DNA of 64,000 bases. It comes from Oceanobacillus limi. Lineage in GTDB: Bacteria; Bacillota; Bacilli; Bacillales; Amphibacillaceae. A model generated the notes under the pieces. That model was not told the origin of the DNA and did not search any database. It saw only the letters and a list, made by a program, of their open reading frames with translations. The stretch lies in assembly GCF_900111445.1 (NCBI RefSeq), contig NZ_FOHE01000001.1:124001-188000 (forward strand), read 5' to 3'. The translations under genes were made by a program, and so were the position numbers. Shown here in pieces: positions 1-7,766 of this stretch. The number at the start of each line of letters is the position of its first letter. Positions within the stretch are counted from its first letter, which is position 1.

Positions 1-122
1 GCACCTGGAAAAAAATATGGGAGCGTGAAGATGCTGGTACATTGAACAGAGCATACACCTATGATTTTGAAAAATATCTTCCTGGTGGTCAAGTGGAGAT
101 TCACATAGCAGTAGCTGAATAA
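1..122 (+). CDS. C-terminal fragment of a GyrI-like/AraC effector-binding protein
   Basis: Only the last 39 codons are present; the frame opens before base 1 and stops at TAA 120-122. The visible tail has a Trp-rich helix start (TWKKIWERE), an acidic-aromatic segment (YDFEKYL) and a closing strand (VEIHIAVAE). This is the usual ending of GyrI-like small-molecule binding domains, found alone (YdeI/SbmC type) or at the end of AraC and MerR regulators. Whether a DNA-binding domain lies upstream cannot be seen. Confidence 0.55.
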   Translation, partial: TWKKIWEREDAGTLNRAYTYDFEKYLPGGQVEIHIAVAE

Positions 123-312
123 TAAAATCGTCTGGTACTTCTTAGTTCTACTTAAGGTTTACAGTTTAACTCGCTGATGTAAGCCCCTAGTCTTATAAAA
201 GTTTATACCTGGGACTCATGGAACCATTACGGAAACGTGATACATTTTTAGTAGATTAATTCATTTCAAGGGTCATTTAGGCGTGGATCAACCTATCAAA
301 GGAGAATGCAGA

Positions 313-1176
313 ATGAAGTTCCAAACAAGTGATGGAATAGAATTGTTTTACGAAAAGAGTGGGCAAGGAGTTCCTTGTGTTTATCTTCATGGTGGGCCTG
401 GGTATTGGAGCAAGTCGTTTCAGTTCTATGCACAGGAGCTCTTAGAAGATAATTTCGAAATGGTATATTTGGATCAACGTGGGTGTGGGCGTTCCAATCA
501 TAGTGAAACACGGAGTTATTCATTAACTAGATTACTAGATGATTTGGAAGAGTTAAGGATATCCTTAGGTATAAATGAATGGTGTGTCATGGGGCATTCA
601 TTTGGTGGGATTCTTGCGGTCAACTATGCCAACCGGTTCCCAGAAAGGACCAAAGGGATCATTTTATCCAATGCGACCCTACATATGTATGATTCTTTTT
701 CCCATCAAATCCATAAAGGGATGGATGTTTTGAACATGGAGAGGGAGACGCTGCAAAGGGATAATTTAACATCTTTTATGGAAACATTCTATTCGATTCT
801 CGGTCAATTAATGGAAAAGCAAGCATATTTTACGTTTCAGTATATGGATAGGAATCATAAAGCGGCTGTAGATGAACTGGATGAAGGCTTGGATTCAGAC
901 CCAGCCTTCCAGGAATACGTGTTTTCATCAGAAGAATACTTTCAAGATTTTACTTCGTTAACGAAAACCATAACCAAACCCGTATTGGTGATTGCTGGTG
1001 AATTTGATGATGCGGTTGGACCGAATCATCATAAAGCATTTGAATTTCCGAATAGGCAAGTATGTTTATTGAAGGGTAGTCATCATCCTTATATTGAAAA
1101 TCGGCAAGCATTTAAGAAAGCGGTATTGAACTTTATCTCACATATAACTGGCAGTAATTCCCCATCTAATTGGTAG
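313..1176 (+). CDS. Alpha/beta hydrolase, proline iminopeptidase-like
   Basis: A 287-residue alpha/beta hydrolase fold protein, probably cytoplasmic. HGGPG near residue 27 is the oxyanion-hole motif of S33 proline iminopeptidases, DQRGCGRS follows as in that family, and GHSFGG near residue 97 carries the nucleophile Ser. The late acid is in the AGEFDDAVGP region and the His in KGSHHPYIE. The start at 313 is chosen over an upstream GTG at 283 because AAAGGAG lies about 8 bases before it. It is monocistronic, with a terminator 50 bases downstream. Peptidase activity is a family inference; other esterases share the fold. Confidence 0.8.
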   Translation: MKFQTSDGIELFYEKSGQGVPCVYLHGGPGYWSKSFQFYAQELLEDNFEMVYLDQRGCGRSNHSETRSYSLTRLLDDLEELRISLGINEWCVMGHSFGGILAVNYANRFPERTKGIILSNATLHMYDSFSHQIHKGMDVLNMERETLQRDNLTSFMETFYSILGQLMEKQAYFTFQYMDRNHKAAVDELDEGLDSDPAFQEYVFSSEEYFQDFTSLTKTITKPVLVIAGEFDDAVGPNHHKAFEFPNRQVCLLKGSHHPYIENRQAFKKAVLNFISHITGSNSPSNW

Positions 1177-1227
1177 ATTTACTCTATTGTAGGGGAATAG
1201 GATTTACATGTCTTTTGTTCCATTCAT

Positions 1228-1265
1228 AAAGAAAGTGATCATTTCAGTGGTCACTTTCTTTTTGT
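1228..1265 (+). terminator. Intrinsic terminator after the alpha/beta hydrolase gene
   Basis: Inverted repeat AAAGAAAGTGATCA / TGGTCACTTTCTTT with a short loop, ending in a T run. Confidence 0.85.
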
Positions 1266-1412
1266 CTAAAAGGAATTAAACTTTTGAAATATTATGTTAG
1301 TATAGGTGTGTGATGGAAAGATAGTTAAGCACATGTCGTTAGGTTGAGCGTGTAAAGCTTAGAGGTAGGATACTATTTTAATTAGAGTTAGTTTTAAAGG
1401 AGGTAGTAGAAT

Positions 1413-2378
1413 ATGAAGGCCATCATACAAAAGGAGTATGGTAGTGCGGATGTACTTTCATACACTGAAATTGATCTACCAAAAATAGGCGAAAATGAAG
1501 TTTTAATAAAGGCAAAATTTACAAGTGTAAACTATGCCGACATAAAAAAACGATTAGGTAATAAAGGACAAGATAAGTTTCCGTTTCTTTTAGGATTAGA
1601 TATCGCTGGTGTTGTGGAAGAAGCCGCAGACGGATCGATGTTTTCAAAAGGAGACAGGGTAATAGCTTTTCCGAAAAACGGCTCCTATGCGGAATATGTC
1701 GTGGCAGATCAACGGTTGGTTTTTAAAATACCAGATACACTCTCTTTTAAAAAAGCTGCAACACTGCCAACAGTCGCGATTTTATCGTATATGCTTTTAC
1801 ATGAAATAGGTCAGGTTAAAGAGACGGATACGATTGTCATTCATAGTGCTGCTGGAGGAGTAGGCTCTACCCTTGTACAATTAGCCAAGTTAGCTGGAGT
1901 GAAAACAATAATAGGAACGGTTGGGCAAGTAGAGAAAGTAAATTATGTGAAACATTTGGGTGCACAATACGTATTTACATATGAGGAATTTGCAGAGGAA
2001 GTTTTAAAGCTAACGGATCATAAGGGAGCAACGGTTATATTTGATTCCGTCGCGGGAGATGTTTCAAGAAGGAGCTTAGAGTGTTTAGGGTTATATGGTA
2101 CACTTGTCCAATTTGGAAATAGCAGTGGAAAAGCAGGTGCTTTAAAAACAAGTGATTTTCATAGTAGTTGTAGGAATTTGAAAGGATTTAGTTTAGGTAC
2201 GACAAGAAAGCATGCTCCTGAACGACTAGCACCTGTTGCAGAAGAAGTAATCGATTTATTTGCAAAAGATAGAATAAGTCTTAAAGTAGCAAAGGTGTTC
2301 CCGTTAAGCAAAGTTGCAGAAGCTCATAGACTGATAGAAAGCCGTAATTATGAGGGAAAAGTAATAATTAAAATATAA
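1413..2378 (+). CDS. Zinc-independent quinone oxidoreductase (MDR family)
   Basis: A 321-residue NADPH-dependent quinone or enone reductase of the medium-chain dehydrogenase superfamily. The N-terminal GroES-like domain begins MKAIIQKEYG and contains SVNYADIKKR. The Rossmann domain carries the dinucleotide motif SAAGGVGSTLVQLAK near residues 145-160. The catalytic and structural zinc Cys clusters of alcohol dehydrogenases are absent, typical of QOR/YhdH-type enzymes. An ideal AAAGGAGG precedes the ATG. The natural substrate is unknown. Confidence 0.85.
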   Translation: MKAIIQKEYGSADVLSYTEIDLPKIGENEVLIKAKFTSVNYADIKKRLGNKGQDKFPFLLGLDIAGVVEEAADGSMFSKGDRVIAFPKNGSYAEYVVADQRLVFKIPDTLSFKKAATLPTVAILSYMLLHEIGQVKETDTIVIHSAAGGVGSTLVQLAKLAGVKTIIGTVGQVEKVNYVKHLGAQYVFTYEEFAEEVLKLTDHKGATVIFDSVAGDVSRRSLECLGLYGTLVQFGNSSGKAGALKTSDFHSSCRNLKGFSLGTTRKHAPERLAPVAEEVIDLFAKDRISLKVAKVFPLSKVAEAHRLIESRNYEGKVIIKI

Positions 2379-2423
2379 TTATTCCTATCAGGTGCAGAAC
2401 TTTCGAGATTGGAGGAGATACAT

Positions 2424-2600
2424 ATGTTATTTACAGGAGGATTTATGATTGGAGATATGATCGTTCAACTCGTATTTTTGATCATCGTACTCGCAATAGT
2501 AGGCGGGGTTATTTCTTTTGTTGTTATGCAGGTTAAAAATAATAAACGTGTAAATAGAATGGAGAAGGAGCTAGATGAAAGTTCGGGGAAAGAGGAATGA
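2424..2600 (+). CDS. Small single-span membrane protein
   Basis: A 58-residue protein with a hydrophobic stretch (residues about 8-32) followed by a basic turn (VKNNKR) and an acidic tail. It is likely an N-out, C-in bitopic protein. The ATG at 2424 is chosen because GGAGG sits 8 bases upstream; the in-frame TTG at 2409 overlaps that site. It lies 45 bases after the quinone reductase and 41 before the phosphotransferase, so it may be co-transcribed. No function recognised. Confidence 0.6.
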   Translation: MLFTGGFMIGDMIVQLVFLIIVLAIVGGVISFVVMQVKNNKRVNRMEKELDESSGKEE

Positions 2601-2641
2601 AATAGATTGTAAATGGTTCGTTCTATAAAAGGAGATCGTCT

Positions 2642-3721
2642 ATGGATATAGCTCTTTATTCTGCACTTAAGCGATTAAAACTTGAAAATATTATGCCCAA
2701 AAAAGTATGTGAAATAGATGAAGGTGCTTGGCATACGGTATACAAACTTGAGGGATTAAAAGAAGGAGATCTCGTGCTTCGATTAAAGAAGAAGAGATCG
2801 TATGGTGAAATACTATCATTTGATCGAAATGAGTTATTTTCGGAATATGAGTCAACTAGGGCTTATTACCGACATGCTAATGAAAGTTACTTAGATGCAT
2901 GTCCCACTTTTTATAAATACTTTATCGATGAGGATGTCGTTTTCACGGTCGAAACGTTTATGGGAACCGGGCGAGACTTATCGATCTTAAATAAAACTGA
3001 AGCATTTTTTTATGGGGAAAAGTTAGGATATATCTTTCGTAAAATACATAGTAAAGATACTGTGATTGATGGTTTTGGTGACTTATATTTTAATGGAGAG
3101 CATCTGCATGGAAGTGATCAACAGACTATCGAAGCGCTTTGGAAAGAAGATAATAACAACTATTTGAAGGTCTTAAATGAATTAAATAACTCATTCTTGG
3201 ATTTTAATAAGGACAAAGTAACGAAGAAAATAGAATGTATTATTAGACTAAGAGAAACAGAGATCCAAAGGGTGTCATTCGTAAATCAAGATATTACACC
3301 AGAAAATATTATTTTTAATCGTAACCAAGTATTCATTATTGATCCATTTCCAAGAATAGATTTTGATTTGAAATATGCTGGCTTTTTTGTTTTTTGTTAC
3401 AAATTTCTTTTGCCATCTTTCTCAAATGCTCCAAGATATTCTAAGAATTCCTATGATAAAAATAGAAATATTCTTCATTACATAGCTGATGGATATATAA
3501 AAGGGTACTTCCATGAATACAGTAGTGATGCGTATAATGCTGAAGTTGAGAAATTGATGAATGAGTATACGTTGTGGATGCTCCAAGAAGCGTATGAGCA
3601 TTATTTAGTATTAAATACACAAAAAATATCTAGTAAAACCATCCAACAAATGGGAAGCAGAAGAATCATAGAAGAAAGGTTGGTCGAAATCTTAAGTGAG
3701 TTAGAAGTATTGTGTACGTAA
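2642..3721 (+). CDS. Kinase-fold phosphotransferase with an altered catalytic His
   Basis: A 359-residue protein of the aminoglycoside/choline phosphotransferase fold. The catalytic loop reads NQDITPEN (residues 215-222), so the family His of HxDxxxxN is Asn while the catalytic Asp217 and Asn222 remain. The metal-binding Asp234 follows in IIDPFP. The N-terminal lobe has a plausible ATP-binding Lys in LVLRLKKK. An AAAGGAG site lies 9 bases before ATG. Substrate unknown; homoserine-kinase-like or antibiotic kinase roles are possible but not shown. Confidence 0.65.
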   Translation: MDIALYSALKRLKLENIMPKKVCEIDEGAWHTVYKLEGLKEGDLVLRLKKKRSYGEILSFDRNELFSEYESTRAYYRHANESYLDACPTFYKYFIDEDVVFTVETFMGTGRDLSILNKTEAFFYGEKLGYIFRKIHSKDTVIDGFGDLYFNGEHLHGSDQQTIEALWKEDNNNYLKVLNELNNSFLDFNKDKVTKKIECIIRLRETEIQRVSFVNQDITPENIIFNRNQVFIIDPFPRIDFDLKYAGFFVFCYKFLLPSFSNAPRYSKNSYDKNRNILHYIADGYIKGYFHEYSSDAYNAEVEKLMNEYTLWMLQEAYEHYLVLNTQKISSKTIQQMGSRRIIEERLVEILSELEVLCT

Positions 3722-3833
3722 GATAGTTTTCCATTGATAACATACTAATTCATATTAACAAGTCAATAAGTTTCGGAAACGATTGTCAAAGAACTGTTAG
3801 TGGTCACTGGGAATTTTAAAAAGGAGTGTAAGT

Positions 3834-4079
3834 TTGTTAAAAGAACGTGTTATTGAATTTCTGCTTAATGAAACGAAATACAAAGTGGAGAAGTTTGTGC
3901 TGTTCATCTTCTTTTGGCTACTCGTTTTATATTTAGTCATTGGGTTTCATATTTCTCTAATCGCAGTATTTATCACTGTATTATCATTCGGATTGTTTAT
4001 TTCCTTCCTAAAGATACTGTGGTATAACCGAAAAAAGGGTATCAAGACACGTGGTATCATTGGGTTGGCATTCTTTTAA
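3834..4079 (+). CDS. Small membrane protein, apparently frameshifted at its 3' end
   Basis: TTG start preceded by AAAAAGGAGTG. The product has two hydrophobic spans (about 20-38 and 42-62) and then a basic segment, and stops at TAA 4077-4079 inside a T-rich run. Adding one T lets the frame run on as LMGIVLGVCFYVG to a TGA at 4115-4117, completing a third hydrophobic span. I therefore suspect a one-base deletion in a homopolymer, either a real mutation or a sequencing error. Function unknown. Confidence 0.55.
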   Translation: MLKERVIEFLLNETKYKVEKFVLFIFFWLLVLYLVIGFHISLIAVFITVLSFGLFISFLKILWYNRKKGIKTRGIIGLAFF

Positions 4080-4176
4080 TGGGGATTGTTCTAGGCGTTT
4101 GTTTTTATGTTGGTTGATATTCCTTTCATCATAGCTCCTATGACTTTTACTATAGTTATGGTATATTCCTTATCAT

Positions 4177-4202
4177 AACTTATTAAACGTCTTTAATAAG
4201 TT
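4177..4202. promoter_or_regulatory. Palindromic operator upstream of the ROK regulator
   Basis: Perfect 11-bp inverted repeat AACTTATTAAA / TTTAATAAGTT with a 4-base spacer, 18 bases before the regulator start. Near-identical palindromes recur upstream of the next gene (5354-5379, 5392-5415), so this is probably the self-binding site of the ROK repressor. Confidence 0.75.
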
Positions 4203-4220
4203 CTTAGGGTGGTGAATGAG

Positions 4221-5258
4221 GTGGATGAAAAGTTGGCAAATCCAAAATCGATGAAAAAGATGATCCTTCGCAGTATTCGTACAACGCTATTAGAAGGTGG
4301 AAGTTCAACAAAAGCGGAATTAAGCGATAAATTAGGGATTAGCTTCCCAACTGTTAGTAAGTTCCTAGCGGATATGGAGAAAGATGGAGAAATTATTTCG
4401 CTTGGTTTGGATGAATCAAGTGGTGGGAGAAGAGCGAAAAGGTATACATACAATCCGGAGTATATGCTAGGTCTAGCCATTTTCTTAGAGAAATCGGAAA
4501 CGAATTATACGATATTTAATTGCTTTGGAGAAATAAAAAAGCAAGGAAAAGTTTCTAGTGTTTTAAAAGAGGATGGATTACATCTGTTAACGACGCACAT
4601 TGAAGAAATCATAACTGCCAATCCGAAGATCCGTTCCATGGCAATAGGTGTTCCTGGTGCGGTTGATCGTGGCCGAATTTTTCATATCCCTGGGTACGAG
4701 CAGTTTAAGGATTTAGATTTAAAAGGATACTATGAAAATTATTTTTCGATACCAGTTGCCGTTGAGAATGATATGAATGCTGCGGTTCTCGGTTATTACC
4801 ATACTAGGAAACGGAAAGATCAATCCCTTGTATATTTATACTCTGGGCAAAATGGTCCTGGAGCAGGGATTATGATTAATGGGACTGTTGTGCGTGGTAG
4901 TATGTTTTTCTCTGGGGAAGTACAATTTGTACCACAATATAACGAGCGGAATTTTCAAGAAGCATTAATGAACGGTAGTGGTACGAGAAACGAAACGATC
5001 AGTGAGAAATATGAGATCGATGCAATTGGTAGGTTAGTAGCGTCATTTGTCGCTATTATTAATCCTCATACGTTCATCTTTTGCCAAGATGAAGTTAATG
5101 AAGCCACCATGGATAAGATTAAGGAGAATAGCTCAACGTATATTCCAGCGGAGCACCTTCCAGCGTTTCAAGTAGGGGATTGGAAGCAGGATTATTTATT
5201 TGGTTTGCAAAACTTATGTCTTGAAGTCATGGTTGATAAAATAAGTAACCTTTCATAA
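4221..5258 (+). CDS. ROK-family transcriptional regulator (NagC/XylR type)
   Basis: A DNA-binding repressor of about 345 residues. Residues about 15-75 form a winged helix-turn-helix (TKAELSDKLGISFPTVSKFL); the rest is a ROK domain with AIGVPGAVDRG and GAGIMINGTVVRG. The Cys-rich zinc motif of classic ROK proteins is missing (GEVQFVPQY instead), so it is a degenerate sensor domain. The GTG at 4221 is chosen because AGGGTGG precedes it by about 8 bases. A palindrome lies directly upstream, and matching palindromes precede the downstream acetyltransferase, suggesting it represses both units in response to a sugar. The ligand is unknown. Confidence 0.8.
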   Translation: MDEKLANPKSMKKMILRSIRTTLLEGGSSTKAELSDKLGISFPTVSKFLADMEKDGEIISLGLDESSGGRRAKRYTYNPEYMLGLAIFLEKSETNYTIFNCFGEIKKQGKVSSVLKEDGLHLLTTHIEEIITANPKIRSMAIGVPGAVDRGRIFHIPGYEQFKDLDLKGYYENYFSIPVAVENDMNAAVLGYYHTRKRKDQSLVYLYSGQNGPGAGIMINGTVVRGSMFFSGEVQFVPQYNERNFQEALMNGSGTRNETISEKYEIDAIGRLVASFVAIINPHTFIFCQDEVNEATMDKIKENSSTYIPAEHLPAFQVGDWKQDYLFGLQNLCLEVMVDKISNLS

Positions 5259-5268
5259 AGTAAAACTT

Positions 5269-5340
5269 CATTCAGGGGGGATTACTGCCCGTTTTAAGCG
5301 GGATAAACTGTATTGGGCATTCATCATTCGAGGTTGAATG
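5269..5340. repeat. Structured intergenic element
   Basis: A 72-base segment bounded by CATTCA / TGAATG, containing nested inverted repeats (GCCC / GGGC around CCCG..CGGG). It lies between the ROK gene stop and the acetyltransferase operators and has no T run, so it is not a simple terminator. It may be a dispersed hairpin element or a leader RNA. Confidence 0.35.
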
Positions 5341-5353
5341 CTACATTTTTTGC

Positions 5354-5379
5354 AACTTATTAAACTTCGTTAATAAGTT
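5354..5379. promoter_or_regulatory. Palindromic operator O1 upstream of maa
   Basis: AACTTATTAA / TTAATAAGTT with a 6-base centre: the same arms and total length (26 bp) as the palindrome before the ROK gene. Confidence 0.75.
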
Positions 5380-5391
5380 TTCGTTTTGATT

Positions 5392-5415
5392 ACTTTTTAA
5401 ACCTGTTTAATAAGT
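5392..5415. promoter_or_regulatory. Palindromic operator O2 upstream of maa
   Basis: ACTTTTTAAA / TTTAATAAGT with a 4-base centre and one mismatch. It is a weaker third copy of the ROK operator, centred about 37 bp (3.5 helical turns) from O1. Confidence 0.65.
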
Positions 5416-5489
5416 AGGTAGAAATATAGATGCACGTAGAGACAGGATAAGATGATAAACGCAAAATAAATAGAAAGTAGGTCATGAAA

Positions 5490-6047
5490 ATGAAAACGGA
5501 AAAAGAAAAAATGTTAGCAGGAGAAATGTATGATCCTACTGACCCTATATTGGTAAAGGAACGAGAAGAAATTAAACAAAAAATAAGAAAATATAATCTA
5601 ACATTAGATTCAGATGAAGAACGAGTAGCATTGTTAAAAGAAATACTCGGTTCAACAGGAAACGATGTGTATATGGAACCAAATATTCGCTTTGACTATG
5701 GGTATAACACCTATGTTGGAGAAACCTTCTTTGCCAACTACGACTGCACAATTTTAGATGTGTGTGAAGTTCGATTTGGCGATAATTGCATGCTTGGACC
5801 AAGTGTGCAAATTTATACGGCAACCCATCCACTTCACCCAACGGAGCGTAACTCAGGTCGAGAATTTGCCAAGCCAATTACATTTGGAAACAATGTATGG
5901 ATTGGAGGGGGGGCGATCATAAATCCTGGTGTAACGGTGGGGGATAATGTCGTTATCGCTTCAGGTGCAGTCGTTACGAAAGATGTAGCAGATAACGTTG
6001 TCGTTGGTGGCAATCCAGCTAAAGTATTGAAGGAAATAGCCATTTAA
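5490..6047 (+). CDS. maa: Maltose O-acetyltransferase family protein
   Basis: A left-handed beta-helix acetyltransferase that transfers acetyl from acetyl-CoA to a sugar hydroxyl in the cytoplasm. The start KTEKEKMLAGEMY is the characteristic Maa/LacA N-terminal cap. Hexapeptide repeats follow (VGETFFANYDCTILD, GNNVWIGGGAIINPGVTVG), with the catalytic His in TATHPLHP. The ATG at 5490 is preferred over 5484 because AGTAGG is then 7 bases away. Two palindromes upstream match the one before the ROK gene, so it is probably the repressor's target. Confidence 0.88.
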   Translation: MKTEKEKMLAGEMYDPTDPILVKEREEIKQKIRKYNLTLDSDEERVALLKEILGSTGNDVYMEPNIRFDYGYNTYVGETFFANYDCTILDVCEVRFGDNCMLGPSVQIYTATHPLHPTERNSGREFAKPITFGNNVWIGGGAIINPGVTVGDNVVIASGAVVTKDVADNVVVGGNPAKVLKEIAI

Positions 6048-6163
6048 AATATCTTCAACAATTACAGGTTTGGGTCCCTTTTTCATTGCGCCTTTTTTGG
6101 GAAAATTATGTTAATATGGAATGGAAGCTATCGTAGTCGTCACTGAAAAGAGGGGAAAATTCC

Positions 6164-6595
6164 ATGGAAGCAAATGTGTCAAACAGCTACACTCCACCAA
6201 AACATATTGTTTCAGCTGCAACCATTGTACGTAATGAAAAGAATGAGATCTTATTAATCAAGGGCCCAAGGAGAGGTTGGGAAATGCCAGGTGGACAAGT
6301 GGAAGAAGGCGAGTCCTTGAAAGATGCTGCCATTAGGGAAACGAAAGAAGAATCAGGGATTGATGTGGAAATTCTAACGTTCTGTGGCATTTTTCAAAAT
6401 GTGAATAGATCCATTTGTAATACACTGTTTTTAGCGAAGCCAATTGGAGGAGAATTAACTACTACACCAGAGAGTTTAGAGGTTGGATTTTACCCTATCG
6501 AGAAAGCGTTAGAAATGGTAACCGTTGGGAATTTTAGAGAACGAATTGAGTATTGTTTAGATGAGCGTACACACCCGTTTTATGTAGATTTTTAA
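6164..6595 (+). CDS. NUDIX hydrolase
   Basis: A 143-residue NUDIX-fold pyrophosphohydrolase acting on nucleoside diphosphate-X compounds. The Nudix box is complete at residues about 45-67 (GGQVEEGESLKDAAIRE, then TKEESGI), with all metal-binding Glu residues. No accessory domain reveals the substrate. Own ribosome binding site (GAGGGGAA) and a downstream hairpin terminator indicate a single-gene unit. Confidence 0.88.
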   Translation: MEANVSNSYTPPKHIVSAATIVRNEKNEILLIKGPRRGWEMPGGQVEEGESLKDAAIRETKEESGIDVEILTFCGIFQNVNRSICNTLFLAKPIGGELTTTPESLEVGFYPIEKALEMVTVGNFRERIEYCLDERTHPFYVDF

Positions 6596-6607
6596 CATTC
6601 ATTTTTG

Positions 6608-6640
6608 CAGCTTTTCTTTAATGGAAGGGCTGTTTTTTTG
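6608..6640 (+). terminator. Intrinsic terminator after the NUDIX gene
   Basis: CAGCTTTTC / GAAGGGCTG stem (with two G-T pairs) followed by seven T. Confidence 0.7.
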
Positions 6641-6731
6641 TATGGTGAGTTTCGCCCCGAAGATTTGAAACTTCATGCTAAGAAAAACGTATTACTTAGT
6701 AAGGAAAATGTAAATAAAAGGGGGAACTAAA

Positions 6732-6989
6732 TTGTTACCAACTTTTTTATCGATCGTATTAATTATAGCGCTGATCTTTTCAATATCCGTTATCATTCAA
6801 AAAAGGAAAAAGGCTGGTATCACTGGGATAAAAAGTGCGTTAACGTCCATTTGTTTATGTCTAATGGCTGTAATGAATCTTCTTGCATATTGGTTTGATT
6901 TTATGGGTTTACTGAGCTGGTCAATAACAGTCGTATTGCTAATCTTAGGTACTTATTTCACAAAATATATGCCGAGTTTCGAAAGATGA
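6732..6989 (+). CDS. Small three-span membrane protein
   Basis: An 85-residue protein from a TTG start with AAAAGGGGG upstream. Hydrophobic spans lie at about residues 2-22, 34-52 and 58-78, with a KKRKKAG loop after the first. Not recognised as a named family. It stands alone between the NUDIX gene and the DUF4260 gene. Confidence 0.55.
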   Translation: MLPTFLSIVLIIALIFSISVIIQKRKKAGITGIKSALTSICLCLMAVMNLLAYWFDFMGLLSWSITVVLLILGTYFTKYMPSFER

Positions 6990-7118
6990 GCTAGTAGGAA
7001 TGAAGTAGGGGCGTTGCATTGAAAAACGGGACGGTTCCTAATCCGTTATTGTCGTTCATAGTGATTAAATGGTAGTGCACCTACACAGATCGAAATGCTT
7101 GCTTAGGGGGATTGTCGT

Positions 7119-7466
7119 TTGAATAAAATATTTTTGCACATGGAAGGGTTTGCTGTTTTAGCTCTATGTCTTTTCTTGTACAGTCAGAATCAGTTTAGTT
7201 GGGTATTATTTATTGTTTTGTTATTTATTCCAGATATTTCTATGCTTGGTTATGTACTAAGTAATAAGGTCGGAGCGATACTTTACAACATATTTCATAC
7301 ATATAGCTTGTCCATTGTTGTTGTAATTGGTGGGATCCTTTTCTCAAATTCTACTATTTTAGCAATTGGTTTGATCTGGACTGCACATATTGGGATGGAT
7401 CGAATGATTGGATATGGTTTGAAATATCCTACAACATTTCAAGACACGCATTTGAATCGAGTTTAA
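7119..7466 (+). CDS. DUF4260-like membrane protein
   Basis: A 115-residue multi-span protein from a TTG start with AGGGGG upstream. The order EGFAVLALCLFLY, LFIPDISMLGY, ILYNIFHTY and HIGMDRMIGYGLKYP near the C-terminus is the DUF4260 pattern as I recall it. Four hydrophobic segments. Function unknown in the family; no informative neighbours. Confidence 0.65.
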   Translation: MNKIFLHMEGFAVLALCLFLYSQNQFSWVLFIVLLFIPDISMLGYVLSNKVGAILYNIFHTYSLSIVVVIGGILFSNSTILAIGLIWTAHIGMDRMIGYGLKYPTTFQDTHLNRV

Positions 7467-7499
7467 TTCGTTATTTATTATACAAAGGAGAGTTTCAGC

Positions 7500-7673
7500 T
7501 TGAAATTGTTAGGTGCTTTTATTACGTGGGTATTCATTTTGTTTCTACAAATTATGTAGTTACTCGTGAATTCATCAGACGGAGGGAGTAGTGAGGAGAT
7601 CTATGTCATTATCGTTGTTACATTAGTCGTTGGTGCTACGGGTTTACATCTACTTCAAAAGAGTGGAAGTTAA
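7500..7673 (+). pseudogene. Small membrane protein gene interrupted by an in-frame TAG
   Basis: TTG start with AAAGGAGAG upstream encodes MKLLGAFITWVFILFLQIM and then meets TAG (7557-7559). The same frame continues without another stop for 37 codons, giving a soluble linker (NSSDGGSSEE) and a second hydrophobic span (YVIIVVTLVVGATGLHLL) before TAA 7671-7673. The two halves together look like a 57-residue two-span protein, so this is probably a nonsense mutation. A 19-residue peptide could still be made. Confidence 0.5.
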
Positions 7674-7693
7674 ATAGAAAAGAGGAACTTTCA

Positions 7694-7720
7694 ATGGCAT
7701 TACGCCACTTTATCGAATGA
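7694..7720 (+). CDS. Candidate leader peptide (8 codons) before the ABC-F gene
   Basis: ATG to TGA encoding MALRHFIE, with AGAGGAAC upstream at a workable distance. It ends 6 bases before the AGGAG site of the ABC-F gene. Short upstream ORFs often control ABC-F resistance genes, but no clear hairpin is visible here, so chance is a fair alternative. Confidence 0.3.
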   Translation: MALRHFIE

Positions 7721-7766
7721 AGATCAGGAGTGAAGAAATATCTCAAAGAATATTCTTATAAAAAAT

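Noticed and set aside
296-523. Minus-strand and alternate-frame ORFs opposite real genes (for example 296-523, 16554-16967, 33432-33671, 49076-49381, 50322-50741)
   Set aside because: They have no ribosome binding site, odd composition, and lie wholly inside well-supported genes.
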